9,777 bases of DNA from the NCBI GenBank assembly GCA_963696325.1, contig CAVOJV010000069.1, positions 1-9,777 on the forward strand. Direction: 5' to 3'. Each line of letters opens with the position of its first letter. Position 1 is the first letter of the stretch. Below the pieces are notes generated by a model. It ran no database searches, was not told the origin of the DNA, and saw only the letters and a program-made list of their open reading frames with translations. Positions 1 to 6,687 of the stretch are shown one piece after another. Origin of the DNA: CAVOJV01 sp963696325. GTDB lineage: Bacteria > Pseudomonadota > Gammaproteobacteria > Competibacterales > Competibacteraceae. Position numbers and translations under genes: made by a program.

Positions 1-4
1 TAAT

Positions 5-57
5 CAGCGTGCAAAAGTATCCAGGTTGTCGGGGAAAACAGCGTCCAAAAAGGACCA
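5..57. repeat. IS21 left-end direct repeats
   Basis: Two imperfect 19-bp direct repeats share CAGCGT-n-CAAAA and end in CCA. They lie at 5-23 and 39-57 and match at 14 of 19 positions. IS21-family elements typically carry several such repeats at each end as transposase binding sites, so this is the likely role. The assignment rests on position just upstream of istA and on the repeat itself; the right-end partner is missing from the window. Confidence 0.5.
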
Positions 58-101
58 CCCCGATGTGTTAAACCCTCTGGTTTTTACCGGAGAAACCTGG
101 A

Positions 102-1613
102 GTGACCTACTTGGAAACCATCGGAAAAATTCGTCGTCGTCATTTTGTCGAAGGCGAGACCATCAGTCAGCTTGCCCGTGACTTTCAGCTGACGCGTAAG
201 ACCGTCCGCAACTACCTGAAGAGCACCGACCCGGATCCCAGCTATACGCGTCAGCATCAACCGCAACCCAAGCTGGGCGCTTTTCAGTCGCGGCTGGAAG
301 CATGGTTAAAGAACGAGAGCCAACGACCCAGGCGTGAGCGCCGGACCGCCCAGCGCTTGTATGAAGGACTCCAGCGCGAAGGCTATGCCGGTGCCTATGA
401 CAGCGTGCAGCGGTTTGTGAAAGCTTGGAAGGGCGATAGACGGCCTTCGCTCACGCACGCGTTCGTGCCCCTGTCGTTTCTGCCGGGTGCCAAGTACCAG
501 TTTGACTGGAGTCACGAGGTGATGGTTCTGGGGGGTGTCGTACAGACGGTGAAAGTAGCGCACTTCCGGCTGTGCTACAGCCGGCAGAGGTTCGTGGCGG
601 CCTTTCCCCGTGAAACCCAGGAGATGATCTTCGAGGCCCATAATCGAGCCTTCGTCTTTTTCGGGGGCGTGCCCCTGGCAGGCATCTACGACAATCCCAA
701 GCCAATCGTCACGACGGTCTTCACCGGCAAGGAGCGTGCGTTCAATCGTCGCTTTCTGGCCTTGATGAATCATTACCTGATCGAACCCATTGCCGGTACC
801 CCGGCCGCCGGCTGGGAAAAAGGTCAGGTGGAAAACCAAGTGGGCAACCTCTGGGAATGGTTGTTCACGCCACGCCTGGCGTTCGCCGATTTCACTGAAC
901 TCAATGGCTGGTTGGAACCGCGTTGCCGGGAACTGGCCCAGCGCTTTCATCCGGCGCCAAGCGACCGGCGCATTGCCGAGGTGTTCGAGGAGGAGCGTCC
1001 GCGGTTGCGGCCCTTCACGGCCGCTGTCGACGGTTATTTTGAACCGACCGTGCGGGTGTCTTCCACCTGCCTGGTGGCCGGTGACCGTAATCGCTACAGC
1101 GTACCAGCGGACTATGCCGGGAAAACCGCTTCCCTGCGTGCCTATGCCGATCGCATCCGAGTGGTGGCGGAAGCGCGAGTGGTAGCCGAACATCCCCGAC
1201 AGTTCGGGCGGGGGCGGTTTATCTTCGATCCCTGGCACTCTCTGCCCGTGCTGGAACGAAAACCCGGCGCGCTACGCGATGGGGCGCCTTTCCAGCAATG
1301 GGACCTCCCAGCCTCGGTGCGCAAGGTCCTGGAACTGTTCCTCACGCAAAAGGGCGGCGACAAGGCCTTTGTCGAACTGCTGCTGGTGACCCGTCCGCAC
1401 GGCCTGGAACCCCTGGAAGTGGCTTGCGATCTGGCCCTGGAGCAAGGTCTGGCGACTCTGCCGGTCATCCTCAATCATCTCCATCGCTTGATGGCCCCCC
1501 TGCCACCAGCACGGCTGGAAACGCCTGATCGGCTCCGCTTGCACCAGGAACCGCGGGCCGACGGTGACCGCTATGATCAGCTCCGCCGGCGGGAGGCGAC
1601 CTATGCGGGCTGA
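102..1613 (+). CDS. istA: IS21-family transposase IstA
   Basis: DDE transposase of 503 aa, a normal family length. An N-terminal helix-turn-helix occupies about residues 20-41 (ISQLARDFQLTRKTVRNYL) and binds the element ends. The integrase-like core shows the triad D135 (in QFDWSHE), D197 (in GIYDNPK) and E244 (in KGQVEN), with the usual spacing. The basic C-terminal part (about 300-503) is typical of IS21. The chosen start is GTG 102, with GGAGA at 89-93 as ribosome site; there is no better upstream start. The gene overlaps istB by 11 bases, which suggests translational coupling. All catalytic residues are present and no frame damage is seen, so the protein could be active in trans although its helper gene is split. 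Confidence 0.95.
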   Translation: MTYLETIGKIRRRHFVEGETISQLARDFQLTRKTVRNYLKSTDPDPSYTRQHQPQPKLGAFQSRLEAWLKNESQRPRRERRTAQRLYEGLQREGYAGAYDSVQRFVKAWKGDRRPSLTHAFVPLSFLPGAKYQFDWSHEVMVLGGVVQTVKVAHFRLCYSRQRFVAAFPRETQEMIFEAHNRAFVFFGGVPLAGIYDNPKPIVTTVFTGKERAFNRRFLALMNHYLIEPIAGTPAAGWEKGQVENQVGNLWEWLFTPRLAFADFTELNGWLEPRCRELAQRFHPAPSDRRIAEVFEEERPRLRPFTAAVDGYFEPTVRVSSTCLVAGDRNRYSVPADYAGKTASLRAYADRIRVVAEARVVAEHPRQFGRGRFIFDPWHSLPVLERKPGALRDGAPFQQWDLPASVRKVLELFLTQKGGDKAFVELLLVTRPHGLEPLEVACDLALEQGLATLPVILNHLHRLMAPLPPARLETPDRLRLHQEPRADGDRYDQLRRREATYAG

Positions 1614-1935
1614 ACTCATCGCGCAACTCAACGCCTTGCGTCTCTATGGCATGGCACAGGCCTTGACAGATCTGGTGACCCCGCCGACTGAGCCACCCCC
1701 ACTGGCGGAGCCGTGGCTCCAACAGTTGCTCAATGCCGAACGGGCGGATCGGCAAGCGCGGACCTTGCAGTATCAACTGAAGACCGCGCGCTTTCCCCTG
1801 CATCGGGATTTGGCGACCTTTGACTTCCAGGAGTCCCCGGTCCCCGAACCGCGCGTGCGATCCTTGCGCGCTGCGCAGTTCACCGACATCGCCCAGAATT
1901 TGATTTTCGTCGGCGGAACCGGGACCGTGACATGA
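1603..1935 (+). pseudogene. istB: istB 5' fragment (IS21 ATPase helper)
   Basis: N-terminal 108 codons of the IstB AAA+ ATPase, which normally helps IstA choose and capture targets. ATG 1603 is preferred over GTG 1564 and ATG 1573 because GGGAGG at about 1589-1594 lies just ahead of it and the protein then begins MRAELIAQLNALRLYGMAQA, typical for the family. The frame is intact through FVGGTGT, the first part of the Walker A loop. After codon ACC 1924-1926 the sequence leaves the istB gene at the serine-recombinase element and stops at TGA 1933. The rest of the Walker A loop (GKSH) resumes at about 4508. No ATPase activity is possible from this fragment. Confidence 0.92.
1918..1927. other. 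Left attachment core (attL)
   Basis: ACCGGGACCG is the last sequence that fits the istB Walker A codons before the element begins. It matches the right-hand core at 4500-4509 at 9 of 10 positions. Crossover by the serine recombinase most likely occurred inside this block. The exact 2-base overlap cannot be fixed, because the mismatch (G at 1923, T at 4505) lies within it. Confidence 0.7.
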
Positions 1936-1948
1936 TGCGCACCTCTCT
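1931..1948 (-). promoter_or_regulatory. Orphan ribosome site and ATG at the element's left end
   Basis: On the minus strand, AGAGAGGT (1948-1941) is followed by ATG at 1933-1931, 18 nt beyond the recombinase stop codon. In the integrated state this start reads outward through the core into antisense istB and ends after 17 codons. If the ends are joined through the ACCGG(G/T)ACCG core, the same ATG reads ATG-TCA-CGG-T(A/C)C-CGG-TCA-AGA and continues in frame through the accessory gene at the other end. It is therefore the probable true start of that gene in the circular form. This is inferred from frame continuity; no expression evidence is available. Confidence 0.65.
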
Positions 1949-1951
1949 ATG

Positions 1952-4015
1952 TTATTGAAAATCCATAATTCTCTGTTTGTCATTGGCTGTTCGTGGGGGC
2001 TCGCGCAGCGCGTTTTGTACGGCCGGTGAGGCGAGGTCATCTCGGTGAATGACCCAAGGGGCGCCGACACAGACTTGAGTGGCAGACAGAATCCGGCGCT
2101 TAATCAAGCGCCGCACGGTCATGGTACTGACACCCAGCTGTTCCGCGGCCTCCTGCAGAGTGACCTCCTGGCGAGCCTGTCGTTCCCCCTCCTCGTAGAC
2201 CGCGATTGCCTGATCATTCCGAAAGACGCATACCCGGTTTCGGGTCCAGACGAGCCCCTTGGCTGTGCGTTTGCCCGCACGATTGAGGAGGGCGGCGAGG
2301 TGAGCGTCAGGCATCAGGCGAGCCAATGCGCGGACCATCTGCTCGACCTCCACGTCCGTCTTCCAGCGGTGAAGGCCACTGCGATTTTTGACGACCTCGA
2401 GTTCGGTGTGGTCGCCACCTTGCCAATGCAGCACCAGATGAATGCGCTGATCGACCAGGGAGACGACAATTTCTTTGAGTACCGTGCGCAAGAGGCGCTT
2501 CTTGATCTCGGGTGAACTCGCAGGATGATGCCAGACCGTCGGTAGGTCATCTGCCAAGGCCACTAGTGCTTGCCGCTGTTCATCAGTAGGTAGGGGATCG
2601 GAACCTCGCAACGTCTCCAATTCCCCCTCGCGTTGCTGAACGAGACGCAATGCCTCATTCCAGCGCTGCTCGAGTTCCGCGGCGACCAGCCGGTTTTCGG
2701 GCTCCACCGCATCATACTGGCGCCGAACCCGGTTGGCCTCGAACCGGGCCTGCTCCAAGGCGAGTTGGCGTTGGTGCCGAACCGCGTCCCCCTCCCGCTC
2801 ACGCCTTCGCAGGGCCTCCAGGGCCGCCTCGATGCCCATCGGTTTCAGGACCTCCAGGACTTCCTCCGCAACCACCTGGTCGACCCGCAGCCCGCCGAAT
2901 GAAATGCAGTTACTGGCGACCCCATGGTTGAGCAGGGCGCCTCGGCAAAGATAGCGACCGACGCGACCTTGTTTGCCACTGTACTGCACCGTCAGCTTCC
3001 GACCGCAATGCCCACACCGCAGCAGTCCCGGCAAGAGGGCCTCGCCCTGTTTTACCGAACCTCGTACCATCATGCTACCTCTGCCGTTGGCGTTCTCTCC
3101 AATCAGGGCTTGATTCGCTTGGTACTCCTGCCAGCCGATATAGCCCTTGTGGTGATCGATGATGAGCACCTCCCAAGCGTCCTGTCCCCGGCGACAACCC
3201 TTGGTGATCTGCTTACGCCCATTCTCGATCCGCGTGCGCGACTCCGTGCGACCATAGGCATAAACTCCGGCATAAACGGGATTGGTCAGGGTCTTGTGGA
3301 TCGTATTGTAGACCGGCAATTTCCAGATGATCCGCCGCCCCTCGGGACCGTAATCTACCGCAGGCAACTCGATCCGTTCCTCCCGCAGCCAAAGCAAGAC
3401 CTGACGAACACTGCCGAATTCACGGAACTTCTGGAATACCAAACCGATGCTCTGTTGAACGTGGCGGTCGGGATCCTTTTCCAGGCGATGGTCCCGCGTC
3501 CGTACATAGCCGACGGCAACCGTGGTATACAGCTCACCGCGCGCGGCTCTCAACTTGAGGGCTTCCTGCGAGCGTTGGCGAAAGGTTGCAAGCTCCATCT
3601 CGCTGAGGGTACCTTTCAGGCCCAACAGGAGCCGATCATTGGGGTGGCGTGGATCATAAATGCCGTCTTCATCCACCAAAAGAGTATTGACCAGTCCACA
3701 GAACTCCAGCAACGTGTGCCAATCGCGACCGTTTCTCGCCAAGCGCGACGCTTCAATGGAGAAGACCGCTCCCACCGCCCCCTTACAGACCGCTGCCAGG
3801 AGCCGGTCGAAGCCCGCCCGCGCGATACCGGAGCCGGAACGGCCGAGATCTTCATCCAGGATCACGATGTCCTCCCAACCGAGTTGTTGGGCCCGGTCCT
3901 TAAGCCCATATTGTCGGCGCTGGCTCTCGCGGTGGTGGTTCACTTGCTCAAGGGTGGACTGCCGAATATAGACATAGGCGCTACGCCGCAAGTGTTCGGA
4001 GGTGATCTTACTCAT
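1952..4015 (-). CDS. Large serine recombinase of the istB-inserted element
   Basis: Site-specific recombinase of 687 aa that should integrate and excise this element through a transient serine-DNA bond. The N-terminal resolvase domain (about 10-150) has the nucleophile S20 in YVYIRQS, plus DEDLGRSG, EASRLARN and DRLLLGLKGTLSEMEL. A recombinase domain follows (about 165-300). The zinc ribbon uses C334, C337, C357 and C370. A coiled coil spans about 395-470 (QYDAVEPENRLV). A C-terminal helix-turn-helix (about 619-660, EAAEQLGVSTMTVRRLIKRR) resembles excisionase or MerR-type DNA-binding folds. ATG 4015 is supported by GGAGG at 4029-4025, and its first bases overlap the stop codons of both upstream frames. 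All key residues are present and no damage is seen. Confidence 0.95.
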   Translation of the reverse strand: MSKITSEHLRRSAYVYIRQSTLEQVNHHRESQRRQYGLKDRAQQLGWEDIVILDEDLGRSGSGIARAGFDRLLAAVCKGAVGAVFSIEASRLARNGRDWHTLLEFCGLVNTLLVDEDGIYDPRHPNDRLLLGLKGTLSEMELATFRQRSQEALKLRAARGELYTTVAVGYVRTRDHRLEKDPDRHVQQSIGLVFQKFREFGSVRQVLLWLREERIELPAVDYGPEGRRIIWKLPVYNTIHKTLTNPVYAGVYAYGRTESRTRIENGRKQITKGCRRGQDAWEVLIIDHHKGYIGWQEYQANQALIGENANGRGSMMVRGSVKQGEALLPGLLRCGHCGRKLTVQYSGKQGRVGRYLCRGALLNHGVASNCISFGGLRVDQVVAEEVLEVLKPMGIEAALEALRRREREGDAVRHQRQLALEQARFEANRVRRQYDAVEPENRLVAAELEQRWNEALRLVQQREGELETLRGSDPLPTDEQRQALVALADDLPTVWHHPASSPEIKKRLLRTVLKEIVVSLVDQRIHLVLHWQGGDHTELEVVKNRSGLHRWKTDVEVEQMVRALARLMPDAHLAALLNRAGKRTAKGLVWTRNRVCVFRNDQAIAVYEEGERQARQEVTLQEAAEQLGVSTMTVRRLIKRRILSATQVCVGAPWVIHRDDLASPAVQNALREPPRTANDKQRIMDFQ

Positions 4016-4181
4016 CGCTTTCCGCCTCCGTCGACGGGGCTACGGACGGTGGTTCGAGCATCGTCCACAACAGTTCGCCCAGAAGATGAAGAACGCCTGA
4101 GCGTTCGCTCTCCGGTATTTTCTTTTCCGCCGGTTCGTTGCTGAGAAACAGATCGCTCTGTGGTGGAATGCCTCGTTTCAT
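4008..4181 (-). CDS. 57-aa small protein of the serine-recombinase cassette
   Basis: Small ORF with ATG at 4181 and GGGAGAAG just upstream. It stops at 4008, 8 nt inside the recombinase gene, so translation of the two is probably coupled. The product has a leucine-rich helical stretch (GVLHLLGELLWTML, about 29-42) and a proline- and acid-rich tail. It resembles no family I can name. A small ORF with the same position, frame offset and leucine-rich helix occurs in the second element (5130-5327), which supports it being a real gene. It lies wholly inside the 3' part of the accessory frame. A role as a small recombinase partner, such as a directionality factor, is only a guess from position. Confidence 0.7.
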   Translation of the reverse strand: MKRGIPPQSDLFLSNEPAEKKIPESERSGVLHLLGELLWTMLEPPSVAPSTEAESDE

Positions 4182-4509
4182 GGACTTCTCCCGTGGCTGT
4201 TGGCGTCCTCGGACGCACTGCACGAGAGGATAAAAAGCTATCGACCCGTCGACGCAGATCACAAAGCGCCGAAAGAGCGATACGCGGAAGCTTTACAGTT
4301 TCCAGCGTTGCCGCCTGCGGGTCCGTCATCCAGGCTGGAATTAATGCTCTACTCCCATCAGGCTGCTCAAGGATGAAATACGCTTCACCGCCGTGATGCT
4401 GGCAGCCAACCACCTGTACCTGCTCTCCATAGCGGGGGTGATACTGGTAATGAATGACGGTTTCAAAAGCCCGTTGATGAGGAGAATGTCGTCGTCTTGA
4501 CCGGTACCG
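4012..4509 (-). CDS. DUF5372-like accessory protein, start codon missing in the integrated state
   Basis: The reading frame is open from the attachment core to TGA 4014-4012, which overlaps the recombinase ATG as ATGA. The conserved part shows HPRYGEQVQVV, then PDGSRALIPAWMTD. It shares the patterns HP-x7-VV and P-x-G-x5-P-x3-TD with the protein of the second element. From memory this resembles the DUF5372 family found beside recombinases and IS genes; its function is unknown. No ATG, GTG or TTG occurs in frame between the core and the HP motif. The first in-frame start, GTG 4569, lies in antisense istB. In circular DNA, ATG 1933 would begin the gene, giving 167 aa beginning MSR(Y/S)RSRRRHS. 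The last 58 codons overlap the small ORF in another frame. Confidence 0.7.
   Translation of the reverse strand, partial: RYRSRRRHSPHQRAFETVIHYQYHPRYGEQVQVVGCQHHGGEAYFILEQPDGSRALIPAWMTDPQAATLETVKLPRIALSALCDLRRRVDSFLSSRAVRPRTPTATGEVHETRHSTTERSVSQQRTGGKENTGERTLRRSSSSGRTVVDDARTTVRSPVDGGGKR
4500..4509. other. Right attachment core (attR)
   Basis: ACCGGTACCG is the first sequence after the element that fits the istB Walker A codons (ACC-GGT-ACC-GGA-AAA-AGT). It pairs with the left core at 1918-1927, differing at one base. With the next G it forms the perfect 10-bp palindrome CCGGTACCGG at 4501-4510, but the left copy does not, so the palindrome may belong to the target rather than be required for crossover. 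Confidence 0.7.
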
Positions 4510-4861
4510 GAAAAAGTCACCTCGCCATTGCCCTGGGCGTCGCCGCGATCCATACCGGCAAGCGGGCACGCTTCTTCAATGGGGTCGATCTGGTCAATCA
4601 GTTGGAGCGGGAAAAGCCGCTTGGCAAAGCCGGTACTTTAGCCCGCCAACTCGCCAAGGTGAATGTCCTGGTGTTGGACGATTTGGCCTGGAAAACAGTC
4701 TCAACGATCGCCAGCGCCGCGATCTGTTGGAAATCCTCGATGATCGCTACGGTATTCACTCGACGATTGTGACCAGCCAATTCCCGATTTCGACCATTGG
4801 CACCATTTGATCGGCGACTCAAACATCACGAAATGCCTCACTCTTAGACCGAGTAGTTTCT
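4500..4861 (+). pseudogene. istB: istB 3' fragment, decayed
   Basis: Resumes the IstB ATPase at the Walker A loop (TGTGKSHLAIALG), then VLVLDDLAWK, the Walker B region. Three indels follow. After the DLAWK codons, near 4690, about 2 extra bases shift the frame, and LNDRQRRDLLEILDDRYGIH continues in the new frame. Near 4796, 2 more bases interrupt ISTWHH, and WHHLIGDSNI is read in a third frame. Near 4831 one more base restores the second frame, in which NASLLDRVVS resembles the IstB ADAILDRVV segment. The final 25 or so codons are absent. The TTG at 4497 opens a 91-codon frame but is only the junction, not a real start. No function is expected. Confidence 0.85.
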
Positions 4862-5317
4862 CACGTTACCATCACTGATCCGGCGCACCCGCTGTTCAGA
4901 CAGACTTTGCCGGTTGTCCGGATCCCCGCCCCCTCAACGCATGAGCCTTCTATTGTCATACAACTGCCCACTGGCGAGCACCGTCGTGTGCCGCGTGCGG
5001 CTACCGATCTGGGGGCATCCGGCGACGAAACCGCCTCCGTGATTTCCCCCTTACCCATCTCGGTGCGTACTCTCCTCCCGTTAGCACATACCGTGCGCCG
5101 CCTACTAGCTGTGAGAGAGGAAAGCCCGGATGAAAGCCAAGCTAAGCCCGCAGGAGCTGCCCCGCCAGAGACAACCCACCCCGACCGTCACCGATCGGCC
5201 ACGCCTGTGGCCCAATCTGACGCCCGCGCAACGCCAACAACTGGCCCAGTGTCTGGCCGAACTGATCCGGCGCCAGCGCCAGGCGAGGCCAACTGCCCCC
5301 GCGGAGGCGCCACATGA
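4862..5317 (+). CDS. DUF5372-like accessory protein of the second element, no start codon visible
   Basis: The frame is open from 4811 and ends at TGA 5315-5317, overlapping the recombinase ATG as ATGA. Conserved residues begin HVTITDPAHPLF and include HP-x7-VV and PTGEHRRVPRAATD, aligning with the accessory protein of the first element with one gap. It resembles the DUF5372 family; its role is unknown. The only in-frame candidate start, TTG 4907, falls after the HP motif and would remove part of the domain, so I do not accept it. The coordinate given is the approximate beginning of similarity. By analogy, the true start should lie at the far end of this element. The 3' part overlaps the small ORF at 5130. 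Confidence 0.6.
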   Translation, partial: HVTITDPAHPLFRQTLPVVRIPAPSTHEPSIVIQLPTGEHRRVPRAATDLGASGDETASVISPLPISVRTLLPLAHTVRRLLAVREESPDESQAKPAGAAPPETTHPDRHRSATPVAQSDARATPTTGPVSGRTDPAPAPGEANCPRGGAT

Positions 5318-5327
5318 ACCGTGCTGA
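5130..5327 (+). CDS. 65-aa small protein of the second cassette
   Basis: ATG 5130 follows a strong ribosome site, GAGAGG at 5115-5120. The stop lies 14 nt inside the recombinase gene. The product is proline- and arginine-rich with one likely helix (LTPAQRQQLAQCLAELIRRQ, about 30-49), comparable in position to the leucine-rich helix of the 57-aa protein in the first element. It belongs to no family I recognise. The matching place, frame offset and ribosome site in two diverged cassettes argue that it is translated. It is nested within the accessory frame. Confidence 0.65.
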   Translation: MKAKLSPQELPRQRQPTPTVTDRPRLWPNLTPAQRQQLAQCLAELIRRQRQARPTAPAEAPHEPC

Positions 5328-6687
5328 GGGCTTTCCTACCAAGATCACCACCGCCCATCTGGCCAAGCTGGCCTATGTCTATGTCCGGCAATCCTCGCTC
5401 AGCCAAGTCATGCGCCACGGCGAGAGTACGGCCTTGCAATACCGCCTGGTGGAACGGGCCGTGGCGCTGGGCTGGCCGCGTGAGCGGGTGCAGGTTATCG
5501 ATGAGGATCTGGGCAAAAGCGGTAGCTCAGCTCAGCAACGACTGGGTTTTCAACAGCTCACCGCCGAGATTGGTCTCGGCCGCGTGGGGTTGGTCATCAG
5601 TTTGGATGCCTCCCGGCTGGCGCGTAATACGGGTGACTGGCATCAGTTAGTCGAACTGTGCGCGTTATGCGGTACCCTGCTGGCCGACGGCGAGCAACTC
5701 TACGATCCGCGCCAATACCATGATCGACTCCTGTTGGGCTTATCGGGCATGATGAGTGAAGCGGAGCTACATCATCTCAAAATGCGCCTGCAGGCGGGTG
5801 AACGCCTCAAGGCGGAGCGGGGGGAGCTACGGCTGCCGTTGCCGGCGGGCTTGGAGCGGCAACGCGATGGCCGCGTGATCCTAACGGCGGATGAAGAAGT
5901 GCAAGCGCGGCTACGGCTGGTCTTTGACAAGTTCGAGGTCTTGGGCAGCGCCCGTGCGGTGTTGCGCTACCTACAGCGCCAACAGTTACCGTTGCCTACC
6001 CGCCCGCTGCAAGGGCCCGCTCCGCATGAACTGCGGTGGCAACCGGCGAGTACGGAGCGGGTGCTGGCTATCCTGCACAACCCGGCCTATGCCGGGGCGT
6101 ATGTCTATGGCCGCAGCACCCACGATCCCCAGCGCCGTCGGGCCGATCACCCCTCGAGTGGTATTGTGCGACAGCCCCCCGAACAGTGGCCGGTCTGTCT
6201 CCAGGGAGCCTATCCGGCTTATATCAGCTGGGAGCAGTATCTACGCAATCAAGCGCGGTTGCAGGATAATCAGAACCATTATGAAGCGGATCGCCACGGT
6301 GTTCCGCGCGAAGGTCAAGCCTTACTGCAAGGTCTGGTGCGCTGTGGCCGGTGTGGGGCGCGGATGCGGTTACGCTATTCTGGACCACAGGGGCAGTACC
6401 CGGTGTATGAGTGCAGTACGGCCAAGCAGCGCTATAATCACCCGCGCTGCCAAGAGGTCCGGGCCCTCCAGTTGGACGCCGCCGTCGAACAGCATTTCTT
6501 GGCGGCGCTGGAACCGGATCAGCTCGCCTTAGCGCTGGCCACGCTAGAGCAGTTCGAGGGCGAAGCCCGCGCGTTACAGCGTCAATGGCAGTTACGCCTG
6601 GAACGGGCCCGGTATGAGGCCGACCGCGCTCAGCGCCAGTACCATGCCGTCGAGCCCTTATGTGGTCTTCACCGTAATGTGGCGTAG
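5314..6687 (+). pseudogene. Large serine recombinase, truncated at codon 448 by the RIT element
   Basis: Relative of the 687-aa recombinase. The resolvase domain has the nucleophile S27 in YVYVRQS, then DEDLGKSG, LDASRLARN and DRLLLGLSGMMSEAEL. The recombinase domain lies at about 170-310, and the zinc ribbon has C344, C347, C367 and C379. ATG 5314 is preceded by GGAGG at 5303-5307. Similarity stops inside the coiled coil at RQYHAVEP: codon 448 (6655-6657) is the last native one, where the related protein continues ENRLVAAEL. Nine codons of RIT sequence then lead to TAG at 6685-6687. About 240 C-terminal residues, including the expected DNA-binding domain, are lost. The catalytic domain is intact, but site-specific integration is unlikely. 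Confidence 0.9.

Larger units (their letters stand above)
1918..4509 (-). mobile_element. Compact large-serine-recombinase element inserted in istB
   Basis: A 2.58-kb insertion, measured core to core, splits the istB Walker A codons. It holds three minus-strand genes: accessory (DUF5372-like), 57-aa ORF and 687-aa serine recombinase. The boundaries come from the two istB halves: istB reads GGA-ACC-GGG-ACC-G on the left and ACC-GGT-ACC-GGA-AAA on the right, so both ends share ACCGG(G/T)ACCG. There are no terminal inverted repeats or long target duplication, as expected for serine site-specific recombination between attP and attB. Almost every base of the element lies in a reading frame. Whether it can still excise is an inference from the intact recombinase. 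Confidence 0.88.
1..4861 (+). mobile_element. IS21-family insertion sequence, interrupted and 3'-truncated
   Basis: The istA-istB gene pair in overlapping order defines the IS21 family, in which a DDE transposase works with an AAA+ ATPase helper. The left end carries repeated motifs before istA. The element is discontinuous: istB sequence runs from 1603 to about 1927 and resumes at about 4500, because a 2.58-kb serine-recombinase element lies between. IstB-like sequence ends near 4861, roughly 25 codons short of the usual C-terminus, where a second element begins. No right terminal repeat is present in the window, and the exact left tip may lie just before base 1. The copy cannot move by itself because istB is broken, although IstA could still be made. 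Confidence 0.85.
4862..6657 (+). mobile_element. Second serine-recombinase element, left part
   Basis: Carries the same cassette as the istB-inserted element, on the plus strand: accessory, small ORF and large serine recombinase in frames 0, +1 and +2. The left boundary is placed where IstB-like sequence fades, about 4850-4865; no core repeat can be identified because the other end is not in the window. The right part of the recombinase gene is cut off by the RIT element at 6658 and should lie beyond it. The proteins are clearly diverged from those of the first element, so this is a related but separate element and not a duplicate. Confidence 0.7.

Noticed and set aside
306..1238. 310-codon minus-strand reading frame
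   Set aside because: It is antisense to istA, whose catalytic motifs are clear. No domain or ribosome site is seen.
2924..4144. 406-codon plus-strand reading frame
   Set aside because: It lies antisense to the serine recombinase gene, has no recognisable domain and no ribosome site. It is a GC-driven shadow.
4501..4510. Perfect palindrome CCGGTACCGG as a regulator operator
   Set aside because: It coincides with the attachment core and the istB Walker A codons, which explain it without an operator.
4012..4569. 185-codon accessory ORF starting at GTG 4569
   Set aside because: The first 20 codons are antisense istB outside the element. This start is a chance result of the open frame crossing the junction.
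4497..4772. 91-codon ORF as a stand-alone gene
   Set aside because: It is the frame of the istB 3' fragment. The TTG belongs to the inserted element, and the protein loses IstB similarity after DLAWK because of a frameshift.
4907..5317. Accessory protein of the second element beginning at TTG 4907
   Set aside because: It would remove the HP motif and the sequence before it that is shared with the first element, and no ribosome site precedes it.
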